NCBI RefSeq assembly: GCF_932274485.2
Contig: NC_065882.2
Location: forward strand, 38,224,593-38,288,592
DNA length: 64,000 nucleotides
DNA from: Patella vulgata
Lineage: Eukaryota > Mollusca > Gastropoda > Patellidae
Direction of reading: 5' to 3'
Below, piece by piece: positions 22,062-33,599 of this stretch; position 1 is the stretch's first letter, and each line of letters begins with the position of its first letter. The notes under the pieces are model-generated. The model was not told the DNA's origin and did no database searches. It was given only the letters and a program-made list of their open reading frames with translations. A program made the translations under genes and the position numbers.

Positions 22062-22604
22062 TTGAGTCAAGTGGCGTATGGTCGTCTGCCAAACCTCGTG
22101 GGTTTTCTCCGGGTCCTCTGATTTCCTTCCACAGCTAAAGACTTATGCGCAAGCAAATTATTTAAATAAAATTGAACCATATTAGTTCCGAAATGACCTA
22201 GTTTGTGATGAGTGGTCGTTAAACTCCATTTCTCTCCCTCACTTTTTTTACGTTCCTTCTTTAAAAAGTAAAATTAATGAAAGATGTTCGACATCAACGT
22301 TAATAATGTATCTAATAATAATAATGTGCATATTTATAATGCGCTATTTCCACAAACTAAGTTTATGATCAAAGCGCGACACAATTACTATCCCAGTCTC
22401 TAGGATACAGGTAAAGCCTGATTACCTCCCTTTACCCCTGAACTCTTTTTAAATGTTAGAAAGAGCCCCAACATAATATGCTGCTTCAAGGAGCGCAACA
22501 GTTTTTTTTGTGTAATCCATACACCATCCTACATTACACCATGACATTATTTTGCAGTCCATCGGTTTACCATGCAAGATGTTTGTTGGTAGCTGTGGAA
22601 GTTA
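22062..22604. other. non-coding; possible old LINE/SINE tail near 22315-22440
   Basis: AATAATAATAATGTGCATAT followed by TTATAATGCGCTATTT near 22315-22352 resembles the inverted 3' tail of the LINE at 12164 (tail plus GCGCTATATAAA). The rest shows nothing. Confidence 0.4.
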
Positions 22605-23140
22605 ATTTCCATGCTGAACTCCGATTACAAAACTACAGAATTAATTAAATAAAAAAAGGTAACGCCCAAAGCAGCCGCCATACTAGTTTTCAATTTGGAT
22701 ATATTTTGGAACGATAATACTAGACTTTATGACGCAGAAAAGTATTTGGTGTTTCTACTCTGTTGAACAAAACTTTTCACGAAATAAGAAAAAATTGGCT
22801 GGTGCTGGTAGATTTGTTATTGTTTGGGGTAAGGCCGTTTTTCTGTTATTTTTAGAGCAAAAGTACATCGTGGTTGACTTATTTCGTAAAAAAATAAAAT
22901 CAGTCAGGAGGTAATTGGTAGTGGACTAGGTAACCGGATGTGGACACTTCGATTGACACGGCATACACTGGAAGTGGGCGTGGCATAGCAGTGTGTTTGT
23001 CCGCCCAAAGCGATCTCCATGTTTGTTCTACAAATTGAAAACAAGTATGGCGGTTGTTTCGGGCGTTACCCTTTGTTTATTTTTTTTTTTAATTATTTCT
23101 GTAGTTTTGTAACGGAGTTCAGCTTTAATTATGTAATAAC
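22605..23140. mobile_element. deleted copy of the foldback element
   Basis: Arms 22610-22690 and about 22920-23120 correspond to parts of the two arms of the 15403-17165 element (CCGCCATACTAGTTTTCAAT, then the right-arm blocks from TTTTGGAACGATAATACTAG to GGCGGTTGTTTCGGGCG). Most of the left arm and the loop are missing. It is a deletion derivative that is no longer a long palindrome. Confidence 0.8.
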
Positions 23141-24053
23141 ATTCAACAACATCTGACAACAATCATGTAAGAAATTAATTGGTCAATTGTAACCACTGGT
23201 CAAATGTGTTTCTTAAATATGAGAAAACGTCAAATTATTGTGTCTCATCTCAGTACAATCAAACTGAGCTGGCTCACTAACCATGAGGTCCAAGAAAGTT
23301 CTTCTACATTTTGAATCATTGTTTTCTCACGGCCGGCGATACAGGATGTGGGGGGGGGGGGGGTATACCATTAGTAGCATGATACAGATCCCCTGACAAT
23401 CGAAATATCACTGCTTCGATAATTTCCCACATATGACACCGCATGACATATTCCTATTTCCATTAATCTAATTTATTTTTCAGGTGCAAAAAATATACTC
23501 AAAAAGATCGGCAATATGGTCAGCAGTACCTTTAATGCCTAGGAAAACATACCGTTATATACCCGACTTGATAAGACAGTCTTAAGTAACACTTAATCTG
23601 GGGCAGTCATACCTGCCCGAGTAGATAATGACCCAACTGTTCCAATAAGAATACGAAGATCCCTCGCTCCCACAAATCCACCCACTCTGGAAGATGTTGT
23701 GAAGATTCAGGCCACACGATTTTAAGAAAATTACAGAATATAATATATTCTGACTAAAATTAAATACACAATAGAAAACCGGAATGTGTGTAATAGCATC
23801 AATGTTTAATAAACATGCATTATGTAAGAGGTAAATCTTCCTATTTGCAGGTCTTTCTTCAGGCCTTAAATGTTATATAAACTATTAATTAGACATATAT
23901 TAGCATGCCAAGACCATAATCAACACTTGACGGCGTCTTATATATCCGATTTTCATTGGATTTAAATCTGATCTGCTGTTCAAGATCTGTTGAGGATTAA
24001 ACGCAGAAATGTTTTGCTTGATAATTTTGGTAGGTCTTTTGAACAGTGCTCCT
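23141..24053. other. non-coding; G-run at about 23350-23363
   Basis: No gene or recognised repeat. The only feature is a G-run and the usual AT-rich background. It may be the 3' flank of the P2X7-domain sequence on the minus strand. Confidence 0.5.
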
Positions 24054-24761
24054 TCATCCATGGTAATACGTCCTCCTTACTTTGCAGTCTATCCAGCTTG
24101 GTATTACTTGTCTGTTATCTCTTCCAAGTCAACCGTGCCTCCAGTAAATAAACTGATGGCGAAACCTTTCCTGTTCATCGCCATCTGGCAGCCTAAAAAT
24201 GTAATTTCTTGTTTGTAATGCGATCTGCAGCACCCCGTCATCTAAACAATACTGATCAATTTCCTGAAAGTAAAATGTTAAGATATGTATAAATATATTA
24301 TAGATTTATATAACTATTAGTTGTTTATTGACAAATGCTTTTTTTTTGTATTTTGTAAACATAGTTTGTCCTGAATGTAAATATTAAGAGTCTCTGAGTA
24401 TACCAGTTGTTGATGTAAAAATTATTTGGTTGTCATAAAATCACAAGTTACCATAAAGTAACAGTTAATTCACCGATATTCCAACTATAAAATTTAACAC
24501 TGCATGAAATGTTAGATTTTATAAATTACAAGTACATACCGGTCTTGGAGATAAGCAATTTTGAGCCGAAAACCTACAACATAGGTTCTCTCTGTCTGTT
24601 GGCATTTCTTGACAATTATTACACAAACACCAGTCAGGATTTTTTGTCCGTGGTAGGGATGTGACTGGTGTGTCTCTAGCTGGAATTGTCAATCTGTCGC
24701 ATATATCAAGCCTGGATGTCTTTCTGTTATGCCAACCAGCAATTACATTTTTTTTCATCAT
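24054..24761 (-). pseudogene. P2X7 C-terminal-domain-like gene fragment, two exons
   Basis: On the minus strand, exon 1 (about 24761-24539) reads ...[20 protein letters not shown] then CCRF, and exon 2 (24263-24054) holds VLQIALQTRN, FRHQFIYWRHG and NRQVIPSWIDCKVRR. These match in order the intracellular 'ballast' domain of P2X7 receptors (WC-C--C, LCC, VLQ, RH--Y--W--G, LPS-C-W-IR), known to bind zinc through its cysteines. The intron has a GT donor (GTATGT, complement of 24533-24538) and an AG acceptor (TTTACTTTCAG, complement of 24264-24274), phase 0. The channel part of P2X receptors is absent; stand-alone copies of this domain are known to be common in invertebrates. A TGA interrupts exon 2 after FRHQFIYWRHG, where the family normally has Arg or another residue; a C-to-T change of CGA would explain it (inference). 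Probably a pseudogene; the start is uncertain because an upstream exon may exist. Confidence 0.75.
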
Positions 24762-25039
24762 CCAGTCGTGATATTAACATCTGTAAATATTAAATGTAAT
24801 CATATGTAATGAAATATTTTTTGTAATTTTATAATAAATAAGCTCACATAACAGCCAGAGAATTAAAATGATTTGTTTTTATACGTATTTGCATGCCATA
24901 CAAAATGTAAATGATATAAACTTGTCAGTTATCTGTTTGCCGTCATTTGGCGCTCTAAACAAAATCATTCTGGGTTTTTTAACGGGGGACTACAAAACCC
25001 CCTCATCTACAGTAAGCATACGACAGCATAAGGGTGGTA

Positions 25040-25345
25040 GTAAAGAAATTACTGTTATTTATACCTTCAATCCATCAATTCTCTAAAATCTCAACCTTGC
25101 CACGCTTTCTTCTGTGGTCTCTTGTGACATCTCTTGGACGCCTCACAACACATCTGTGCACAGTTTTCCTACGCTTTGGTAGAGGGGAAGGTTTTGTGGA
25201 TGGGTCTTATGGTGTTGGCAAATCCGGAAAACTTTCAATATCATCAGAACTTGATAGTGGTGTAGGAATACTGGTGGATGGATTACTTGATGTGTCACCT
25301 ACAATGCACTCGGAATATAATGCACAAAAAAATCGATAGCTTTCC
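25040..25345 (-). other. possible upstream exon of the P2X7-domain sequence
   Basis: The minus strand has a mostly open frame, rich in Ser and Pro (SNPSTSIPTPLSSSDDIESF) then in Arg and Lys (PKRRKTVHRC, TRDHRRKRGK), interrupted by one stop. Such a disordered, basic segment often precedes a stand-alone P2X7 C-terminal domain. A donor-like AAG/GTATAA lies after it, but a stop occurs before that site. The link to 24054-24761 is inference from position and strand only. Confidence 0.25.
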
Positions 25346-25464
25346 CACTTTTGCTGCCTCTACATTTCTAAACAATTCTGAAGAAAACAAAACATTCACA
25401 CCTCGTGAAAATATCAACAAAAATCATTCCAAGGATATTGCCATTTGGTTTATACATTAGTCAT

Positions 25465-26634
25465 AGATTTCTTTCATTGAATTTAAAACAAATATACGCA
25501 TTGTAATACACAATTACTTTTTTCAAGTCTTTCAACAAAAGATAGTCTTTTTTATTTGGTCAAAAAACTTACATAAAGAAAGAAGACATACTTGTACCAC
25601 AAATCCTGTGTGTCCACTGATCTCACTTGTTTCACGAAATTGCCTGTTGGTTTTTCTTCACAGCCTTACTACACTTTACACACTTCTCAACCATTTTGAA
25701 TGACAGTTTTTCAACTGACAAAATCTGACAAAAATTATCTGCCATTCCTTTTATACGGGACAACCCCATGCTATCACTAATTACCTCTTCCCAATTACAA
25801 AGAATCCATTCTGTATTTTAGTATAGTATACAATATATTATTTGCAGATCAAAAGTATCTATTTGATCACACAAAAATATAAAAACAACAACCCATCCAA
25901 AAGATTGACCAAAAGAGCACCGAGGAAGCCGTGATCATGGTTATAGTAACAAACTATAATTTACATTTGTCATGACATGGCTGATTGACTCCGAAATGAA
26001 AAGTGAAACATTTCGAGTCTCGAGATACATGAAATAGGATATTTTATAATTCCGCGCTAGATTCAAATGGCGTTTAGTTGTGGCTATGTCTATAATATAA
26101 ATATTTAGCGCAGAATACGGTAACAACAAAAACGATCAAACCTAAGAATCATTTGTCACGGGACTAGAACAAAAAAAACCCAGAAAGGAACCCGGAAATG
26201 TCAATGCGCGCGCAGAACATTGTATAGTGTTATCCAGAGACGTTGTATCGTGTAACCTGGATGCCAGTCGTAATACATAGAGCAATACCGACGATTGGAA
26301 GTTGTTTGAAAACATATCACATGGCTTGTGGTACTCGTAGTTGCGCGAGGCTAAGTTAGATGTCTTTAAGGGGTTTTCACACAAAATTAAGCAGTTTTAT
26401 TCTCCAAAATCGATCTGGGAATATCCCTTTAAACAATAACACATTCCTATAAATAAAATACTCACCATATTAAACACACACGACGTTTCGACAAGATTTC
26501 AATATGCGTTATCAAGCATACACAATTAACAAATGAGCAAAGATGCGAAAGCTTTATATCTACTACATACATTGGATAATAAGTAATCACACAAAAAACC
26601 ATATGCTATTACTGATACATTTGTGAATAAAGGC
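25465..26634. other. nothing recognised
   Basis: AT-rich sequence. CACACGACGTTTCGACAAG near 26470 recalls the end of Penelope-type or similar retroelement coding sequence (minus strand), but too little is present to assign. Confidence 0.4.
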
Positions 26635-29571
26635 TGGCAGTGTGAAGTTGGATCGTTTTTCGTTATTCGTTATTGGTGAATAACGAATAACGAGGTGGAT
26701 CACCTCGTTATTCGCGAATAACGAAGGATACGCCACCTCGTTAATCGTTATTCGTTATTCAGCTTTTTATTCGTGATTCAAATATGCAGCTAGCCATGAC
26801 TAGAATGATGGATGTATCCCCCAGTAGTATAAAAGACAGCAAAAAGACTTCTAGACGAAAACAGTCCACATTGTTATTCAAGTAGCGAATAACGAGCTGT
26901 TTGTTATTCGTTTTTCACCTCGTTATTCGGGATTCACATATGAAGGGGTTCATGAATCTTTAATGAGGATAATTCATGATTTAATTTAAAACGATCACTA
27001 TACAACAATAGAATAATGGATTGTAAAGTATCCCCTAGCAGTGGAAAACTCATTAGTAGACGTATAGTCGGTAAATAAACCAGATTGTTATTCAAGCGGT
27101 GAATAACTAATAACGAGCTGTTTGTTATTCGTTTTTCACCTCGTTATTCGGGATTTACATATGGAGTGGTTCATGCATCTTTAATGAGGATAATTCAGGA
27201 TTTAATTCAAAACAATCACTATACAACGATAGAATAATGGAATGTAAAGTACCCCCATGCAGTAGAAAACATATTAAACGTCGTATAGTCGATAAATAAA
27301 CCAGATTGTTATTCAAGCGGTGACTAACGAATAACGAGCTGTTTGTTATTCGTTTTTCACCTCGTTATTCGGGATTCACATATGAAGTGGGTCATGCATC
27401 TTTAATGAGGATAATTCAGGTTTTAATTCAATCGATCACTATACAACGATAGAATAATGGAATGTAAAGTATCCCGTAGCCTTAGAAAACATATTAAATG
27501 ACGTATATTCGATAAAAAAAACCAAATTGTTATTCAAGCGGTGAATAACTAATATCGAATAACGAGCTGTTTGTTATTCGTTTTTCACCTCGTTATACGG
27601 GATTCAGATATAAGGTGTTCATGTATCTTTAATGAAGATATTTCAGGATTTAATTCTAAAAGATCATTGAATTAAAACCTGAATTATCCTCATTAAAGAT
27701 GCATGACCCACTTCATATGTGAATCCCGAATAACGAGGTGAAAAACGAATAACAAACAGCTCGTTATTCGTTATTCAACGCTTGAATAACAATCTGGTCC
27801 GACTATACCTAATTTAATATGTTTTCTACTGCAAGGGGATACTTTACAATCAATTATTCTATCACTGTATAGTGATCGTTTTGAAATTAAATCCTGAATT
27901 ATCCTTATTAAAGATGCATGAACCACTTCATATGTGAATCCCGAATAACGAGGTGAAAAACGAATAACAAACAGCTCGTTATTCGTTATTCACCGCTTGA
28001 ATAATAATCTGGTTTATTTACCGACTATACGTTATTTAATATGTTTTCTACTGCTAGGGGATACTTTGCAATCCATTATTCTATTGTTGCCTAATGATCG
28101 TTTAGAATTAAACCCGGAAATATATTCATTAAAGATACATGAACACCTTATATGTGAATCCCGAATAACGAGGTGAAAAACGAATAACAAACAGCTCGTT
28201 ATTCGTTATTTACCGCTTGAATAACAATCTGGTTTATTTATCGACTATACGTCATTTAATTTTAATATGTTTTCTCCTGCTAGAGGATACTTTACATTCC
28301 ATTATTCTATCGTTGTATAGTGATCGTTTTGAATTAAATCCTGAATTATCCTCATTAAAGATGCATGAACCCCTTCATATGTGAATCCCGAATAACGAGG
28401 TGAAAAACGAATAACAAACAGCTCGTTATTCGTTATTCACCGCTTGAATAACAATCTGTTTTATTTATCGACTATACGTCATTTAATATGTTTTCTACTG
28501 CATGGGGGCACTTTACATTCCATATCGTTGTATAGTGATCGTTTTGAATTAAATTCTGAATTATCCTCATTAAAGATGCATGAACCACTTCATATGTGAA
28601 TCCCGAATAACGAGGTGAAAAACGAATAACAAACAGCTCGTTATTCGTTATTCACCGCTTGAATAACAATCTGATTTATTTACCGACTATACGTCATTTA
28701 ATATGTTTTCTACTGCTAGGGGATACTTTGAAATCCATTATTCTATTGTTGTATTGTGATCGTTTTGAATTAAATTCTGAATTATCCTCATTAAAGATGC
28801 ATGAACCCCTTTATATGTGAATCCCGAATAACGAGGTGAAAAACGAATAACAAACAGCTCGTTATACGTTATTCGCCGCTTCAATAATAATCTGGTTTAT
28901 TTATCGACTATACTTCATTTAATGTTTTCTACAGCTAGGGGATACTTTACAATCCATTATTCTATCGTTGTATAGTGATCGTTTTGAATTAAATCCTGAA
29001 TTATCCTCATTAAAGATGCATGAACCACTTCATATGTGAATCCCGAATAATGAGGTGAAAAACGAATAACAAACAGCTCGTTATTCGTTATTCGTTATTC
29101 ACCGCTTGAATAACAATCTGGTTTATTTAAGTACTATACGTCTACTAATGAGTTTTCCACTGCTAGGGGATACTTTACAATCCATTATTCTAATATTGTA
29201 TAGTGATCGTTTTGAATTAAATTCTGAATTATCCTCATTAAAGATGCATGAACCTCTTCATATGTGAATCCTGAATAAAGAGGTGAAAAACGAATAACAA
29301 ACAGCTCGTTATTCGCTGCTTGAATAACAATGTGGACTGTTTTCGTCTAGAAGTCGTTTTGCTGTCTTTTATACTACTGGGGGATACTTGACATCCATCA
29401 TTCTAGTCATGGCTAGCTGCATATTTGAATCACGAATAAAAAGCTGAATAACGAATAACGAGGTGGCGTATCCCTCGTTATTCGCGAATAACTAGGTGAT
29501 CCACCTCGTTATTCGTTATTCGTTATTGGTGAATAACGAATAACGAAAAACGATCAAACTTCACACTGCCA
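26635..29571. mobile_element. 2.94 kb foldback element made of twelve ~222 bp units
   Basis: The ends are inverted: TGGCAGTGTGAAGTT at 26635 and AACTTCACACTGCCA ending at 29571, each followed inwards by CGTTATTCG/CGAATAACG-rich sequence and ~240 bp of matching terminal arm. Between them are four units in one orientation (near 26885, 27108, 27330, 27560) and eight in the other (near 27740, 27967, 28185, 28410, 28630, 28845, 29065, 29300), meeting near 27662. Every unit carries CGAATAACAAACAGCTCG or its complement. TAAAG lies just outside both ends, a possible target duplication. No protein is encoded. Confidence 0.88.
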
Positions 29572-30093
29572 TAAAGCCTTAGATACTTAAAATAAGAGTG
29601 GAGTAATCCTCGGTGAAAAACAAAGGGTATAAATATTACACCACGAATACAGGATTAGATAACTAAAATAACATTATTACACAAAGATACATATCGCACA
29701 GATATCGGTGAGCACAGACGTCAGAGAGAGCACAATATTCATTCGTTTACAGCTAGAAACTTATTCATTTTCAATATCACTGATCAATTTTAAATTTGTT
29801 GTTTTTATATACAAGTATAAAACTGTATTATATCGATATTTGAGGGAACGCGTATCGTTGGACGTAGCAACCAAGATGGCAGCTTTTGAATTTTCTCTTT
29901 AAAATTATGATTGTTTACCTGCATTCTATCAGACATTTCTTCGTTTTTATGGATTATTTCATGACGTTTGTGATTCTGATGTGAAACTCTTCTTTCTATA
30001 TTGTTTATCTGATGTGATAAGTATCTAACATTTGAATATCTAACGATTTTATTTATCTTCCTTGTTCCTGTTCTCATAATTCAAACTGACAAA
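29572..30093. other. nothing recognised
   Basis: Non-coding AT-rich sequence between the foldback element and a plus-strand open frame. Nothing supported. Confidence 0.5.
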
Positions 30094-30411
30094 ATGGCAG
30101 ACTCAAGTCTAAAGTCGGACATTAAAGATGCGTCTGTTTCAGCTTCAAGTTTGTGCAAACTGAAGTCGTTTGCCAGTTATAATCGGAAATCTACACCATT
30201 TTGTCAGCCACAGCTTACATGTACTATACAACAATCGTATGAACTTAACATTCAAAAAACCCTCGAAAAACTGTTGAAAGCCACTTTTTGTGACTACATC
30301 ACAATCTACAAAACAGGCCGTGGGATCAGGTTACATTTTGTTTCTGGACATTACCTTGAGTTTAGACGTAGTCTTGAATTTTCGACGTATCATCGGAGTA
30401 GGTATGCATAA
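30094..30411 (+). CDS. unrecognised open frame, 105 codons
   Basis: An open frame beginning ACAAAATGG, a fair eukaryotic start context. The predicted product has a Ser/Lys-rich N-terminal third (MADSSLKSDIKDASVSASS), a middle with LEKLLKATFCDYITIYKTGR and a GIRLHFVSGHYLEF segment. I do not recognise the family. Downstream sequence to about 31043 continues to look coding in shifting frames (KKVDVKSQVESSITRV, then FLSDHLPNVLKNKN), which suggests a decaying gene or element protein rather than a working gene. It could also be the N-terminal exon of a spliced gene. Confidence 0.3.
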   Translation: MADSSLKSDIKDASVSASSLCKLKSFASYNRKSTPFCQPQLTCTIQQSYELNIQKTLEKLLKATFCDYITIYKTGRGIRLHFVSGHYLEFRRSLEFSTYHRSRYA

Positions 30412-31043
30412 CTAAGAAAGTTGATGTTAAATCCCAAGTTGAATCTTCTATAACCAGAGTGAACTCCTCTGGGAAAAACCTAGATTGTAGATACACTATA
30501 AATCTTTTTCAACGGCGTAAATGAAAATATTTTTCTATCTGATCATTTACCTAATGTTCTGAAAAACAAGAACTTAGACGCAGCTGCTTCTCTCAACGAC
30601 AATTTTAAAGATACACTTCAAAATAAAGTTACAATTGATCGACTTCGCAACAACGAGTCGCCTGCAGTTAAACATACCCATCAAGTATCTAACCTCACAC
30701 AGGTAACACATATCTTCTTCGCATGTAGCAGTAGAACACACACCAGGTACATCACGACGTGCAACACATATCATTACTCCAAAAGCAACATTGACTAAAA
30801 AGTTGTGTTTCTTCATCAACAGGCTTGTGTAACAAATCAATAACAAAATCAGTTGTCAGCAAGCCTGTTACTAGAAGCTCCAAATTACACAGCACATGTA
30901 GTAAACCGCCAGTCATTAAACCAAAAATTCCCCAATCTAGTACAGAGGTAGATGAACTTCCGGATATTGTCTCACGTTTGAAACTTAAACTTGAATCAGC
31001 CTACTGTGAACTGACTAAATCTAATGCAGAAAACACGAATTAG
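30412..31043 (+). pseudogene. coding-like remnant downstream of the 30094 frame
   Basis: Three coding-like stretches occur. The first (to about 30523) reads in the plus strand after the stop of the previous frame. The second runs from about 30508 to 30702 and ends HTHQVSNLTQ at a GTAACA donor-like site. The third, 30823-31043, starts after a TTCATCAACAG acceptor-like site and reads LCNKSITKSVVSKPVTRSSK through KLKLESAYCELTKSN. The phases of the donor and acceptor do not join these frames, so a working spliced gene is not supported. Function unknown; low-complexity Ser/Lys content throughout. Confidence 0.3.
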
Positions 31044-31565
31044 TTGTCAATTTAAATCAACATTGATGTTATGAACTTACCGGGAAAATATGAACTTCTG
31101 GTATCCAATATTTAAGACAAAATAAACATTTTACCATTGGTACACGAATCGTGTACCATAATGCGTTTCAGCGCCATTTCTAACAAGGGACTCGATGAAC
31201 GGGTTTAGACATATTCTACAAGACATATCAAATGGTGACGACATATTCTTATCTGGAGAGAATGTGTAATAAATACTATCGGTGTAGACTGGAATAACAA
31301 GACGCTAGAGATTGCCATTCGATCGAGACTTCTGGCGTATTTCGTCGAATATAACTGATTAGAAATTACAGTAAAAACAGAAATGATTGAATGTAAATCA
31401 GTTTATATACAGTTTACATTATTATATGTGTTGCGACCCATTTGTGTCAATTTCTAGATCCCAAATATTAGCGACTTAACTCCTTTAAGACCAAGGTTAC
31501 AACATTGACTGAGGAACTTAAAACATAGATATAACGTCACCCTTTGATATTTTTAACCAGTATAT
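31044..31565. other. nothing recognised
   Basis: Non-coding sequence without shared repeats. Confidence 0.5.
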
Positions 31566-32290
31566 AGGAGAATGTACGCTTTTCTTAAACAATCGTCTAT
31601 TATTTATAAAACTCTCCATTATTTTCAAAAAATAATGGACAGTTTTATAAATAATAGACGATTGTTTAAGAAAATACCAATAATAGACACGTATCTGAAA
31701 AATGAACATGTATTTTGGGATAATTTATTCTCTGAACAAATTAAATTACAGAACATGAAATTACTTTAAAGCTTCATAGTTACCGAAATGTCACATGACC
31801 GAATGTTGATTTATTGGTATTTTCTTAAACAATCGTCTATTATTTATAAAACTCTCCATTATTTTCAAAAAATAATGGACAGTTTTATAAATAATAGACG
31901 ATTGTTTAAGAAAATACCAATAATAGACACGTATCTGAAAAATGAACATGTATTTTGGGATAATTTATTCTCTGAACAAATTAAATTACAGAACATGAAA
32001 TTACTTTAAAGCTTCATAGTTACCGAAATGTCACATGACCGATTGTTGATTTATTGGTATTTTCTTAAACAATCGTCTATTATTTATAAAACTCTCCATT
32101 ATTTTCAAAAAATAATGGACAGTTTTATAAATAATAGACGATTGTTTAAGAAAATACCAATAATAGACAAGTATCTGAAAAATGAACATGTATTTTGGGA
32201 TAATTTATTCTCTGAACAAATTAAATTACAGAACATGAAATTACTTTAAAGCTTCATAGTTACCGAAATGTCACATGACCGAATGTTGAT
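31566..32290 (+). repeat. three tandem 240 bp units, each with a 113 bp near-perfect hairpin
   Basis: Units start near 31571, 31811 and 32051 and differ by only a few bases. In the middle copy the left arm is 31811-31865 and the right arm 31869-31923: 55 bp each with one mismatch and a 3-base loop. In the first copy the outer part of the left arm is different. The rest of each unit (from TAGACACGTATCTGAAAAAT to GTCACATGACCGA) is not palindromic. Confidence 0.95.
31572..32249 (+). CDS. three copies of a 65-73 codon open frame in the 240 bp units
   Basis: Each unit has an open frame in the same phase: 31572-31769 (65 codons), 31788-32009 and 32028-32249 (73 codons each). The product starts MSHDR-LIYWYFLKQSSIIY, is encoded in its first half by the hairpin, and ends KNEHVFWDNLFSEQIKLQN plus MKLL. 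The unit length, 240, is a multiple of three, so the frames are in register, with a TAA and 18 bases between copies. I do not recognise the protein. Because the units are almost identical, open frames could persist simply through recent duplication; no promoter or splice evidence was found. Confidence 0.2.
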
Positions 32291-32940
32291 TTCTACATAA
32301 AGAATTCCACTTAAATCCTTCCGTTATATGTCACTTATCCGGTTAATAGTACGTTCGGCACTAGATCGATGATACGTTTTTATACGCCCACATTTTCACA
32401 TATTCTTTGTGGACACTCTACAGGTCATAACTTGAAATATATATATCTCAAATATCTCGGTTCCTTTCGATATTGGCTTGTATGGGACCGTAACTTCATG
32501 GATAATGGCTCGTGACTGTACACACTAGAGGTCACAATTATTAGCCCAGTTTGATGAAACTGAACATGTGTATTTATAACGCAAAGATCTCGATTCCTTG
32601 CGATATTGGCGCATATCGGACAGTAACTTCCTGGATTATGGCCCCGGATTGAACAAAAAAACGTGTTTTGAGCCTGTGGAACCTATGCAGGTTTAATTTT
32701 TATCCGATTATAAAAAACATTTTAATATATTACCGTTACACCATAATGACAGTTGAGTTTGAATTTCGTGAATTGGTTTGTACCAGTGGAACTGCTACCC
32801 AGAGACTCCAAAGATTTCAACCTGTCTGTAAAAGGACTGAACAATAATTTCTGCAAGGTGTGTCAAGATACAGAAACTCGATTTGTTCAACCAGCTGAAT
32901 GCTATTTTCTGATTCTTTATATTTCATTTGGTTGTGCAGG
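32291..32940. other. non-coding with a degenerate ~65 bp direct repeat
   Basis: ATCTCGGTTCCTTTCGATAT with TGGCTTGTATGGGACCGTAA (near 32453) recurs as ATCTCGATTCCTTGCGATAT with TGGCGCATATCGGACAGTAA (near 32587). A short open frame near 32753-32940 (LPRDSKDFNLSVKGLNNNF) is not recognised. The LTR element inserts at 32941. Confidence 0.5.
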
Positions 32941-33489
32941 TGTTGTAGGGGGTCAAATTATCTATAAAACGACCACACAAGGGTTCAGTTTCACAACAGT
33001 TTATTTAATATTCAGTAAAAAAAAAACCCAAGAAGGGTTTTTTTAATGGAAGTAGCCAGAGACTGGAATGAGGTGAAGTACCTTATACGCTCTCTTTAAC
33101 TGTAAACAACAAATCTGTAGATAATAATGCTACTAATAAATACTATTACACACGATTGAGCAAATAACAATCGAATCGACAAGAAACTCTAAATATAAAA
33201 ATGAATCCAAGGTTGGATGAAACATACAACCTTACTCTACCAAATTCTATCTAATAGTGACCAAGGTGATTTTACAAACAACTCCAAGAAACCTTCGGGT
33301 CAAAGGTGAAAATGAAACACCAGTGAGCAGGTTGAGTGAACGAACTCTAACTCACTGTATACCTTTAAGAAGAGTGTATAGAACAGAACAGTTTAAAGAT
33401 GCAGTGATGTGTAACATATTATCTAAGAGTAAATTAGAATTGTGACCATATTAAAATGTCCATACAATAAATAAAATTACTCTACTACA
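32941..33489 (-). repeat. gypsy C 3' LTR
   Basis: 549 bp, starts TG and ends CA on the plus strand, matching 40864-41409. Contains AATAAATAAAATTAC near its end. As the element is on the minus strand this is its 3' LTR; the adjacent AAAGGGAGGGAGTA (minus strand) is the likely polypurine tract. Confidence 0.95.
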
Positions 33490-33599
33490 TACTCCCTCCC
33501 TTTGGGAAAATGTTGTCCCTAACATTTAAAACCACACGAACCATAAACTAGTAAAACACATCCGGAAACAGACTCTTACACAGAGATGGTAACGAACTT

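Noticed and set aside
26470-26530. Possible end of another Penelope-type element (ACGTTTCGACAAG motif)
   Set aside because: Too short and no RT or GIY-YIG sequence nearby.
26635-29571. CRISPR-like array because of regular unit spacing
   Set aside because: Units are ~222 bp, similar along their whole length, inverted about a centre, and in a eukaryotic context; no repeat-spacer pattern.
32753-33046. Plus-strand frame running into the gypsy C LTR
   Set aside because: Not recognised, and its 3' part is LTR sequence; could be chance.
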